Source: Phanerochaete sordida (lineage: Eukaryota > Basidiomycota > Agaricomycetes > Polyporales > Phanerochaetaceae). From it: DNA of 64,000 bases. Below, in pieces: positions 44,909 to 55,149 of this stretch. Within the stretch, counting starts at the first letter, position 1, and every line of letters begins with the position of its first letter. Under the pieces are notes generated by a model, which was given only the letters and a program-made list of their open reading frames with translations, was not told where the DNA came from and did not search any database. The stretch covers positions 186,001 through 250,000 of the forward strand of contig BPQB01000042.1 of NCBI GenBank assembly GCA_019973155.2, in the 5' to 3' direction. The position numbers and the translations under genes are program-made.

Positions 44909-45778
44909 CGAATACTCTAATATGAATCGAGGGTCTTTTGCTCATCTCACACACGCTCAGGTTCTATATGGCTGCTGGGTGCCCCGCTGGGCACCAGCCC
45001 TAACCCGCACCTCGCCGAGTGACAGGAGGTCCGTTTGCGCAATCTACTTCCGCTATGGACTCATGACGGCAATATGCCACGACGCATGAGCCATCGGTGA
45101 GCAGAATGATGCAGTGGGATGCCTGATCTGTGTGACAGGCTGGGATTGTCGCACTTCGGGGCCTCAGCTCATTGCAGACCCTTTCTGACCAACGCGGCTG
45201 CGGTCTGAGGTTCCCGGGGTCTCGAGAACACTTCCGTCGGAGCTCAAACAGGACGAGCTCGAGCCTCGAGCTCTGGCACCGCGCTGTCCCGAACGCTCAC
45301 CACTCGATTCTCATTCAGTCATACTACCTCTACGTGCTTTAGGAAGGCCCCAAACAATATGGCATGCCGCTACCGCTGCTGTTGGTCCGCATATCGCGGC
45401 GTGGCATGACTCTGTGCAGAGACCAGTGAGTCGCTTCTCGATGCATCAAAATGCCTAGGTAACAATTATCTTGCACGTGTGTGCTTGCTAGACAATGTGT
45501 GCTGCGCCGCAGGGTACTGCCAGAGGGCTTTCATCAGCTGCAGATATTATTCCGCGTTGCCAAGTCGACTTCGTCATTCTTGGAGCGCGTAGCCACGCAG
45601 ACTCTCACGGTGATGCGTATCGCGTTACCTGCGCAGCTCGTCGTGGATTTCCCATTCCTTCGTAAGTTAGGGGGTTATTCACTCATTAAGCAATGGATAA
45701 TACGATTCTAAGATACGGATTCACTTCCCACAGTGTATAAGACGTGCGAAGACCTGGCATCTACTCACCAACATCTCG
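44909..45778. other. Spacer, hydrolases 1-2
   Basis: The 3' part of copy 1 (to about 45250) resembles that of copy 2 (46981-47285), for example GACCCTTTCTG and CGGTCTGAGG, showing the duplicated unit covers gene and flanks. The right part is the promoter of copy 2. Confidence 0.55.
45736..45741 (+). promoter_or_regulatory. TATA box of hydrolase 2
   Basis: TATAAG, 43 nt before the ATG, in the same context (GTATAAGACG) as copy 1. Confidence 0.55.
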
Positions 45779-46980
45779 ATGGACCCCTCCAAGTACCGCA
45801 CGCTCACCGTCTCCCGCGGCTTCGCGTACAACGTGTACTACGCGCCCGCCGCCGCGGGCCAGCCAACGCTGCTCCTGCTGCACGGCTTCCCCTCGACATC
45901 GTACGACTGGCACAGACAGGTGTTCTTCTTTGCGGCGCGCGGCGTCGGCGTGGTCGCGCCCGACCTGCTCGGCGCGGGCGCCACCTCCAAGCCAGCGGAC
46001 CCGCTCGCCTTCCGCCAGAGCGCCATGGCGCATGACGTCGTCGAGCTTCTGGACGCGCTCGGCCTGCACAAGATCGTCGGCATCGGCCACGATTGGTACG
46101 CTGCATCTCCGCGGAGTGCGGCTGTTGCTGATGACGGTGCAGGGGCAGTGTGCTGCTGTCGCGGCTGTCGATGCTGCACCAGGACCGCTTCCTGGGCTTC
46201 GCTTGGCTGGGGCTCGGCTTCCTCCCGGTAGTGATCTCGCGCGCTGAGGACGTGCCGGACAAGCCGTCCGCTGGCCCCACTGTACCAGCGTACTGGGAGT
46301 TCTTCACCCGGAAGGACGCCGGAGAGGTCATACGTCAGAATGTGCGTGTGCAGGGTCGCAAGCTGCGCAATCAGAGGGTAGAACGCTGAAGCACGGCTCT
46401 GCGATAGGCGGATAGCTTCCTGCAGCTGCTGTATCCCCAGGACCCTGCGTGCTGGGCGACCTGGATCCTGACGAAAGGAAAGACTGCAGAGCTTATCGAG
46501 AATGGGATCTTGCTTGGCTGCCCTGGCTGGCTATCTGATGAGGTGCGGGCCTTGTGCCCGGAATTGCGTCACGTTCCAGCTCACCGAATCCTTCAATAGG
46601 AATACGGACAGCTGAAGCAGAACATCGAGACGCACGGCGTCGCCTCGTCGCTGCTGTGGTACACTTGCGAGCAAAACGGCGGCAATCTCGAAGACAGCAC
46701 CCGTGCGTTGCGGTCCTAATCTGCATCTTCTCCGAGAAAGCCGCTAACATGGCTGTACACAGGGATACCCACGGATGCTGTGGATATCAAGGTACCTGCG
46801 CTGTTCGTCGGCACGTCCAAAGACATCGTCTCCGTGGAGTCTCTCAGCTTGCCTCTGATGCAGAAATATGCAACGAATCTGCAGACGGCGAGTCTTCCGG
46901 CGGGGCACTGGGTGCAGGTCGAGTGCGCGGACGAACTCAATAGCATCCTCGAGAAATGGCTTACCACAATCTCCCTGTGA
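45779..46980 (+). CDS. Alpha/beta-hydrolase, epoxide-hydrolase type, array copy 2
   Basis: Same five-exon structure as copy 1 and its closest paralogue. MDPSKYRTLTVSRGFAYNVY, LLLLHGFPSTSYDW, GIGHDW joined to GSVLLSRLSML, TVPAYWEFFTRKDAG, DSFLQLLYPQDPACW, LFVGTSKDIVSV and LPAGHWVQVE. The Asp, acid and His are all present. One visible substitution against copy 1 in the cap: LLGCPGWLSDE where the others have LLGRxDWL. The last exon is the most conserved part. Probably active. Confidence 0.87.
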
Positions 46981-47732
46981 CGAGTGACGAATCTCGAAAT
47001 ATGAATGGAGGCTCTGTCACTCATCCCAGACACGTCCAGATCCCATGCTGCTATCGCCGACCGAATAGCACTTCTCCTGGACGTGTTTGCGCGATTCGGC
47101 TCCGTCATGGACTCATAACGAAGATCCGCAACCAAGCTACTGGTGAGTAAGATGTGGATAGCCTTACTTAAGTGACTCTAAAAAGCCTCGTGATTATCCA
47201 AGGACCCTTTCTGGCCATGGCCATCACGGTCTGAGGTGTTCGGGGTCACAGGAACACTTGCATCGGCGCTTGGCAAGTACGGAGAGCCGCTCTGACACTG
47301 TTATTTTCGACCCTCGCCATTCAATTTTTGGTCAAGTGTGTGACATAGCCAAGAGCTGCTAGCTGTGTGTTTCAAAGGATGTAGATGATATGACAGGCCA
47401 CCAGAGCCACGATCAGCCCCTTCAGGTAGCGTGTCATGATTGCCTGTAAGTTACAAATCAGTGAGCCGCTTTTTGTAAACTTAGTAGCGTCCGATTGACA
47501 CAGGTGCATCCAGGCTCACAGGGCTCGCCATACCTTGCCAGCGCTAATCCATGCAGTAGAGCAGCACGCTCTGAAAGCCTTACCCTTCTGGGGCATATGT
47601 TAGACACCAAAGCACGTCGCGACCGTTCATCGCAAGGTTAGCGTTTGCGACATACCACGACCGTGGTACCCCGCCTGGAGCCAGCCCGCTATAAAGCCCC
47701 CTGCTCACGTCCTAATCCTCTCATCCCACACA
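46981..47732. other. Spacer, hydrolases 2-3
   Basis: The 3' flank repeats that of copy 1. The remainder is unassigned, with the promoter of copy 3 at the right. Confidence 0.45.
47690..47695 (+). promoter_or_regulatory. TATA box of hydrolase 3
   Basis: TATAAA, 43 nt before the ATG. Confidence 0.6.
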
Positions 47733-48899
47733 ATGGACCCCTCGAACTACCGCACCTTCACCGTCTCGCGCGGCTTCGTCTACAACGTCTACCATGTCCC
47801 GGCGGCCGCGGGCAAGCCCACGCTACTCTTCATGCACGGCTTCCCTTCGTCCTCGTACGACTGGCGGCGGCAGCTTCCCCACTTTGCAGAGCGCGGCAAC
47901 GGCATTGTCGCGCCTGACATGCTCGGCGCCGGCGAATCGTCGAAGCCGCTTGATTCGAAGGCGTTCCACCTCGGCGCGCGCGCGCAAGACGTCGTCGAGC
48001 TTCTCGACGCCCTCGGCCTCGCAAAGGTCGTCGGCATCGCGACGGATTGGTGCGTGGCGCCCCTGCTCTTGGTGCGGCTGGCTGACTCCACGGTTCTCTG
48101 CAGGGGAGGAATCTTCATGTCGCGCCTGTCGATGCTGCACCAGGACCGTTTCTCCGGGCTCGCATGGCTCGGAGTCGGGTTCCGTCCTGCAGACCTCCGC
48201 CCGATCGACCGCGAGAGCGACTGCGACATGTATGCGTATTGGCAGTTCTTCATGAGTCCGAATGCTGCAGACACCATCCACAAGAACGTAAGTGCCTGAA
48301 CATACCGGCACATAACCATGTTGACCTGTGTACACTATAGATTGACAGCTTCATGCAATGGGTATATCCCAAGGACCCCAACAGCTGGGTGACCTGGATG
48401 CTCACACCGGGCAAGACTGCCGAGTGCATCGAGAGCAACATTTTACTCGGACGTCCGGACTGGTTCCTCGAGGAGGTAGTTATGCTGTATCTTCCGAGAT
48501 CCTCGTTCTGAGCATCTGGCAACAGGAATACGCCAAAGTCAGGCAGGACCTCCTCACGAACGGCGTCGCTTCCGGGCTGCTCTGGTACGCCAACGAGCTC
48601 GAGGGCAACGACAATGACGAGAGTCTTCGTGAGTGCTGGGTAGCTTCACCGCTTGCGCCGCCAGTCTCACTCGTCCCTCAGGCATTCCACAGGAGGCATA
48701 CGCGATCAAGGTTCCCGCGCTCTTCATTGGCGCCTCGAAGGACGTTCTTCTGCGCGAGTCTGCGGGTCTCGTGCAGATGCGCAAGCATGCCACGGCCTTG
48801 CACATCGCCAGCGTCGATGCGGGGCATTATCTGCACATCGAGGCTGCGGAGGAGGTAAACCGGATTCTCGAGGAGTGGATCGTGACCGTTCCCTTGTAG
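47733..48899 (+). CDS. Alpha/beta-hydrolase, epoxide-hydrolase type, array copy 3 (altered nucleophile elbow)
   Basis: Same exon plan. MDPSNYRTFTVSRGFVYNVY, LLFMHGFPSSSYDW, then VGIATDW joined to GGIFMSRLSMLHQD. The nucleophile Asp is kept, but the His before it, nearly constant in epoxide hydrolases (GHDWG), is Thr and the preceding Gly is Ala. Cap: DCDMYAYWQFFMSP, IDSFMQWVYPKDP. Acid Asp in LFIGASKDVLLR; His in VDAGHYLHIE. It ends EEWIVTVPL. Probably folded, with changed or reduced activity. It pairs with copy 4, which shares the changed A-T elbow and the shorter cap. Confidence 0.85.
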
Positions 48900-49752
48900 C
48901 CCATGCATAGTGAGACACATATCAGGTCAATTGCGGCGCCCACCTACCTTCGCTTCATGCTGTAACTGTTCCTCGGCTTCGAACGATGACCCTGGGTGCT
49001 CCAATCGTATCAAGCACTTGGCTCGGATTCGTTCCCAGAGGTTACATACGGCGCGGCCTCCTACGTGCACACCGCCAGGCACCGCGAGCTGCTGCGTGGT
49101 CGCTCGCCCACGATAATTCAGGGTCTGTACGCTCTCGTGAGACGTCCGATGTGACCCTTGGCGTCAGACGTACGGTCCGAAGTGTTCGGGGTCCTAACAA
49201 CATAGCCGTCGATATCCAGGGACCAGGAGCAGTTACCTGACGCAGACCTTTTGTCATCCGACGGATCAGCGTAGATGTATAGCCTGGAAGCATCAATCAT
49301 ATCTCTGTATCGATAGCCACAAGAGAAAGAGATTGTAAATGCAGACTGGGCGAAATTGAGCGAGCGCTGCTTTGTTCTTGGCTAACTCGACGCTTCGACC
49401 CATCGATACAAGTTTCATATGGATAGACTCAGACTCAAGGCTACTGCTCGCACTAAAAACACTTCATTGGCAATGCTGAAACCTTAAGTTCCCGTGGCCG
49501 TTCCTTCAAATCAAGGTCAGCATCGACGGCATGCCCATCGGGAAAACGGCTTTCTAAATGAAACCGCCTCGTGATGTCAGCACTAGTAACAGCCTCCTGC
49601 CGTTGGTCAGTGTACCACTAGTCTGTGCCTTTCAGGGCAGACTTCCTTGCGTGCTGAATGTCTTGAAAAGGTTAGCCGCCATTTCTGCGCACAGCGTCCA
49701 AAATATCATAAAAGCGTCCTACGTACTCTGAGCAAACACTCAACCGCATCCC
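48900..49752. other. Spacer, hydrolases 3-4
   Basis: No gene. A fragment GTCCGAAGTGTTCGGGGTC resembles the 3' flanks of copies 1 and 2, an old trace of the same duplication. Confidence 0.4.
49707..49713 (+). promoter_or_regulatory. TATA-like box of hydrolase 4
   Basis: CATAAAA, 46 nt before the ATG; it departs from the TATAAR of the other copies. Confidence 0.35.
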
Positions 49753-50926
49753 ATGGATCCCTCCAAGTACCGCACCCTCGCCGTCTCACGCGGCTTTGCG
49801 TATAATGTCTACCACGCCCCCGCGGCCGAGGGCAAGCCGACGCTGCTCTTCTTGCACGGCTTCCCCGCAAACTCGTACGACTGGCGCAAGCAGGTCCCAC
49901 ACTTCGCCGCGCTGGGCTACGGCATTGTCGCGCCGGACATGCTCGGCGCCGGCAGGTCATCGAAGCCCCTCGACTCGCAGACATTCCGCATGAACGCCCG
50001 CGCGCAAGACATTATCGAGCTCCTTGACGCGCTCGGCCTCGCCAAGGTCATCGCCGTCGCGACGGGCTGGTGCGTCGGCGGTCTGCGCTTTGTCTGGGAT
50101 CTCCGTTGATTAGTGTGATGCAGGGCAGGAATCCTGATGTCGCGCCTCTCGATGTTGCACCAGGATCGGTTCCACGGCTTTGCGTGGCTCGGCGTTGGCT
50201 TTCGTCCTGCCGATGTGCCCCCGATCGATCTCGAGGGCGACTGCGATATGTATGCATATTGGCAGTTTTTCATGAGCCCCAGCGCTCCGGATACTATCCG
50301 CGAGAATGTGAGCACAGGAAGAGAAGCGGTGGATGTCTGTACTGACCTCGTGCGCTATGCAGATCGATAGCTTCATGCAGCTGGTGTACCCCAAAGATCC
50401 CGAAAGTTGGAAGACTTGGCTGCTCACACCCGGCAAGACGGCCGAGTGTATCGAGAACAATATCTTGCTGGGCCGCCCCGATTGGTTCTCCGAGGAGGTA
50501 AGAGTTTTTTGTCCCGTAGGTACTCGAGCTCATATCTCTGCGCTAGGATTACGCTAGAGTCAAGCGGGACCTCCTCAAGGACGGCGTGGCGTCTGTACTG
50601 CTCTGGTACGCTAACGAAGTCCACGGGAACGACAGCGACGACAACCTCCGTGGGTGCCGAGCATCTCTTCTAACCCTAGCAAACGTCTCATTTCAGCATT
50701 ATTAATAGACATTCAGAAGGAGTCATACACGATCAAAATCCCTTCGCTGTTTATCGGCGCGTCCAAAGACGTCCTCCTGCGCGAGTCTGCTGGCCTCGCG
50801 CAGATGCGCAAGTACGCGACAACGCTTCGCACAGCTAGCGTGTCTGCGGGGCATCATCTCTATATCGAAGCTGCGGAAGAGGTGAACAGTATCTTGGAAG
50901 AGTGGGTCGCGACCGTCCCTGTCTGA
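49753..50926 (+). CDS. Alpha/beta-hydrolase fold protein, array copy 4, nucleophile Asp replaced by Gly (probable pseudoenzyme)
   Basis: Reading frame, introns and fold motifs are intact: MDPSKYRTLAVSRGFAYNVY, LLFLHGFPANSYDW, GIVAPDMLGAGRSSKPLD, DCDMYAYWQFFMSP, IDSFMQLVYPKDP, LFIGASKDVLLR, VSAGHHLYIE. The elbow, however, reads AVATGW joined to AGILMSRLSML, so the catalytic Asp codon is GGC (Gly; 50074-50076) and the next Gly is Ala. An enzyme of this mechanism cannot form its ester intermediate without that Asp. With no stop or frameshift, it looks like a retained pseudoenzyme or a recently inactivated copy. It is most like copy 3. Residue identity is read directly from the sequence; loss of activity is inferred. 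Confidence 0.85.
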
Positions 50927-51631
50927 TTGAGCGAATCAATTGGTTCGTCGATACGTCGCCTGTTTTGCCGAAACCTGTTCACAAGCTGGCCAAGCATGTA
51001 AGCATATGTCTAGCATAAATGTGCTGCTTATAGATGCAGGATAGAAACTGAGTGGAATGGGCGATGTCGATGTCGTCGAGAGCAACGGCGGACGCGTCGG
51101 CGGTGGTTCGGACCTCGAAAGAGCCTTGCTTATGTCATATGTGGCCGGGGTCCCGAGGCCGCGCGCCTCCAGGCCGAGGTAGCGGGCTTGTCCTACGGCT
51201 ACCACGTCTGCAACGCTCGCTGCCTTGACCTACTACACCTGTTCATCTAAGCTATAGCGTATACCATGGTGCTACCATAAGTCACTTCTGCTTTTCTGTA
51301 GGTTTTGATCTCCTTGGTTTACAGAGTTGCTACTCTACTTTGCACATGTACGTCCATGCAGATCATGCCACAGTCCGCTGAACAAAGCTTACAAGGGCTC
51401 AGCTGACAGTAAAACGTGCGCCATACTATCTTGGTCTGCGAACTCAGGGGCAATCAGCTGCATCAAGGTTAATGTTCGTCCTAGCTAGGCGTCAATACAG
51501 GAGTGGAACGCTGGCTCAACCTTGGTAGCCCTGTTGAGCCTGCATTCAGCAAGAGAATCTTCGCTTTTATCCAAAGCTTGCCGTATACTGCAGGACAATT
51601 TGTATTTCTGCTGTCCTGTGACTCAAGTCTC

Positions 51632-51660
51632 CTAGTAGTAAGTGACTCCTTACCTACTAG
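51632..51660. repeat. Small imperfect palindrome
   Basis: CTAGTAGTAAG and CTTACCTACTAG face each other with a 6-nt spacer, complementary except for one extra base. Confidence 0.45.
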
Positions 51661-51797
51661 TAGTGAAGTCGCTGGAGGACTAATGTTGAGCTCCATGGCC
51701 CTAGCTGCCGACTGCTTTGTTGGGCCTTGCCGATGGACCCTGCTCCGCATGTCCTGCCCTGTTATCAGTAGACGAATAAGAAGCCGCTGAAATGGCG

Positions 51798-51803
51798 TAT
51801 AAA
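51798..51803 (+). promoter_or_regulatory. TATA box of hydrolase 5
   Basis: TATAAA, 44 nt before the ATG. Confidence 0.55.
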
Positions 51804-51841
51804 CATATCGTAGTCGAGGGGAAGCATAGGGGCAACAACCA

Positions 51842-53043
51842 ATGGACCCGACCCACTACCGTACTCTTCCCGTCTCCCGCGGGTTCCAGTACAACGTCTA
51901 CTACACCTCAGCGGCTCCGGAAAAGCCGACGTTGCTCTTCGTGCATGGCTTCCCCTCGACATCCTACGACTGGCGCCGGCAGGTTCCCTACTTCGAGGCG
52001 CGCGGCTTCGGCATCGTCGCGCCCGACCTCCTGGGCGCGGGTCTCACGTCTAAGCCGCTGGACCCGACGGCCTTCCGCCACAGCGCCCTGGCGCAGGATA
52101 TCGTGGAAATTCTCGACGCGCTCGGCCTCGACAAGGTCGTCGGCGTCGGGCACGATTGGTGCGTCTGCTGTGCCCGTCCATCCTTACCTTCATCGCCGCT
52201 CATCGAGACACTCACAGGGGCTGCGTATTTCTGAGCCGCCTCTCGATGCACCATCAGTCGCGCTTTTACGGTATCGCGTGGCTCGGCGTCGGCTTCCGGG
52301 AGCCCAGCACGCGGGCGTTCGACCTCGAGCGCGCGATCGCGGAATCCAAAGCGCAGTTCGGTTACGAGTGGTATGCTTACTGGGAGTTCTTCGCGCGCTC
52401 CGACGCCGCGGAGGTCATTGTCCAGCACGTACGCTCGAGCTCCCACAATCGTCTCGCACCTCGTCTCAAACCTCCCGCAGATCGACAGCTTCATGCAGCT
52501 GGCGTACCTCAAGGACGCGGACGCATGGCTCACGTGGCTCATGCAGCGCGGGAAGGCCGCGGAGTGCATCGAGACCGACGTCCTTCTGGGGCGCCCGGAC
52601 TGGCTTCCCGAGAATGTGTGTCGTGATCTTTTGTGGATATCGAGTGTACGCTCACGAATGTCGCGGCAGGAGTATGACAAAGTCCGGAAGGACCTTCTCA
52701 CGAATGGCGTAGCCTCCCAGGTGCTCTGGTACAAGAATGAGATGGAAGGGAACGACCTGGAGGAGAACCTCAGTACGTCATCATTAATCGGTTCGAGCGC
52801 AAGACGTTCAAGGACCGCACAACAGACATGTCGAAGGATCTCTACACGATCAACGTCCCGTCTCTCTTCGTCGGCGCCAAGAAAGACGTGCTCTGTGTCG
52901 AGGTTGCGACCCTTCCGACGATGCAGAAGCGCGCAAAGGCGTTGAAGATTGTGAGCCTCGACGCGGGACACTACCTCCAGCTCGAGTGTGCGGATGAGGT
53001 GAACAAGACTCTGGCGGAGTGGCTCGCTACTGTGCCTCTTTGA
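51842..53043 (+). CDS. Alpha/beta-hydrolase, epoxide-hydrolase type, array copy 5
   Basis: MDPTHYRTLPVSRGFQYNVY, LLFVHGFPSTSYDW, GVGHDW joined to GCVFLSRLSMHHQSRF. Cap longer than in copies 1-4: FREPSTRAFDLERAIAES, FGYEWYAYWEFFARSD, IDSFMQLAYLKDADAW. Acid Asp in LFVGAKKDVLCV and His in LDAGHYLQLE. It ends AEWLATVPL. The catalytic residues are complete. The last intron (near 52773-52830) ends just before MSKDLYTINVPS. It forms a pair with copy 6 by the long cap segment. Confidence 0.87.
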
Positions 53044-53807
53044 CGTTCAGAATGACCCTCGACTGTGTAACATTGGCAAAATTGTATGACGAACAGGAAT
53101 CCTTTATTACTCGGTTTCTAGGAAGCGTACGAGTCAGACTGTCGGTGCCACGCTCCGCCTACGAGGCAGTCCATTTTAAGGTACGGTGTCCATTAGCCGT
53201 CGAGGGCTCCACGATGCAATGCACCGTCTTGATGCTTATGGACGAACAGGTTACTTTGTTTGTCAACGACGTAATAATGTGGAATCCTATTCAGGAGAGC
53301 CAGCGCTACGGCAGGGTTAGCGACGGCGACAGAATCACGAAAATGTGACTCTGAACCACTCGTTCCGGCTAACTCTCAGCTGAGCAGACTGCTACCTGGC
53401 TGCGACCATCGGTTGACGAACTGCGGGTCGTTCAGGGAGTCCTTCTCGGCGCGCCACCTTGCAGGTAGTCTGGCGTTTCATGGCCAACATCAGCCGAGGC
53501 GCGACCGGCCAGTTATCTGCGTCATCGCTCTAACGGTGCACTTCCTGCCATGGAAACTCGCACGGCGTGCCACGAGCGCAGCAAACGCGGTGAGGTACTG
53601 CGCAAAGTGTCTAACGTACAGCACTATCGCGTCAGCACGGCGGGATGGGTTCACACTGAACCGACCTGACCCAATACGCCCGCCTTGCCACGGTGCCGCA
53701 GACATTGCTCACAAGACGTCTACCCAGACTTCTCCACAAGCTGTGAACCGTTATGCACGACAACATATAACAGCCCACCCTCGTCTCCACAAACCTCCCA
53801 ACACATC
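53044..53807. other. Spacer, hydrolases 5-6
   Basis: A 109-codon open frame overlapping the end of copy 5 (53019-53348) has no recognisable features. The rest is promoter-like. Confidence 0.35.
53766..53771 (+). promoter_or_regulatory. TATA-like box of hydrolase 6
   Basis: TATAAC, 42 nt before the ATG. Confidence 0.5.
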
Positions 53808-55009
53808 ATGGACGCCTCCCACTACCGCACGCTCACCGTCTCGCGCGGCCTCGCCTACAACGTCTTCCACGCCCCGGCCGCGGCGGGCAAGCCGACGCTG
53901 CTCCTGCTGCACGGCTTCCCGGGCTCGTCGTACGACTGGCGGCGCACGGCGCCCTACCTCGCCGCACGCGGCCTCGGCGTCGTCGCGCCCGACATGCTCG
54001 GCGCGGGCGGCACCGCGCGCCCCGCCGACGCGCAGGCGTTCCGCCTCGCCGCGATCGCGCGCGACGTCGTCGACATCCTCGACGCGCTCGGCCTGGCGAA
54101 GGTCGTCGGCGTCGGACACGACTGGTGCGTGGCGCCATGAGTCTGATGGGGAGGAATGCTGATGGGGCGCAGGGGCTGCGTCGCGCTGAGCTACCTCTCG
54201 CTGCTGCACCAGGCGCGCTTCGCGGGCTTCGTGTGGCTCGCGGTCGGCTTCCGCGAGCCCGCGACGGAGCCGTTCGATATCGAGCAGGCGATGGCGCAAG
54301 CTAAGGCGCTGCTCGGCTACGAGTGGTACGCGTACTGGCTCTTCCTCTCGCGCAGGGACGCCGGAGACGTCATCCAGGAGCACGTACGTCCCGCGCGAAG
54401 CTACTGGACGGAGGGCGAGGGCTGACACGCGCGGGCAGATTGATAGCTTCCTCCAGCTCACGTACGCCAAGGACCCCGCGACCTGGCCAGAGGTCCTCTT
54501 CCGACGTGGCAAAGCGGCGGAGCATATCGAGGGCGACGTCCTACTCGGACGCGCGGACTGGCTTCCCCAGGAGGTGAGAGGTCGAGACGGGCCAGATATC
54601 GTACAATTGCTTACATCGTGTCTTGCAGGAATACGACAAGGTCAAGCAAGAGATAATCACGCACGGCATGCACTCTCGCCTGCTCTGGTACACGAATGCA
54701 GTGGACAACAACGACCTGGAGGAGAACAAGAGTACGTCGCGCCGTCTTTTCCGAGAAATCCCCAGTCTTTAAATTTGAGACACCGCGACAGAGATCCAGA
54801 AGGAAGCGTACCCGATCAAGGTTCCCTCGCTCTTCGTCGGCGGGTCGAAGGACCCCCTCTTCGTTGAGGCCGTCTCGCTCGAGACGCTCAAGAAGTACGC
54901 GACGGACCTCAAGATCGAGAGCGTCGACGCGGGCCATTACATCCATCTCGAGCGCGCGGAGGAGGTGAATAAGGCCATTGAAGAATGGGTCGCGACCCTG
55001 TCGGTGTAG
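53808..55009 (+). CDS. Alpha/beta-hydrolase, epoxide-hydrolase type, array copy 6
   Basis: MDASHYRTLTVSRGLAYNVF, LLLLHGFPGSSYDW, GVGHDW joined to GCVALSYLSLLHQARF. Long cap as in copy 5: FREPATEPFDIEQAMAQA, LGYEWYAYWLFLSRRDAG, IDSFLQLTYAKDPATW. Acid Asp in LFVGGSKDPLFV and His in VDAGHYIHLE. It ends EEWVATLSV. Exon 1 is the most GC-rich of the six. Catalytic residues complete. Its stop is only 140 nt from the stop of the convergent cyclopropane synthase gene. Confidence 0.88.
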
Positions 55010-55149
55010 TACCGAGGGGCTTGTCTGCTGCACAAGCGAAGCAGGCAGCGAATATTCAACTGTCGAGTTTATTCATGTCATTGTATCATACCAGGGTTTA
55101 GGCATGCCCATGGCATGGTCAGCACTGTATGAATATATGCGCTCCGAGC

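Larger units (their letters stand above)
50927..51841. other. Spacer, hydrolases 4-5
   Basis: No gene. A small imperfect palindrome lies at 51632-51660. The promoter of copy 5 is at the right end. Confidence 0.4.

Noticed and set aside
43712..55009. A biosynthetic gene cluster built round the hydrolases
   Set aside because: No polyketide, peptide or terpene synthase and no P450 in the window; the array looks like a local gene-family expansion.
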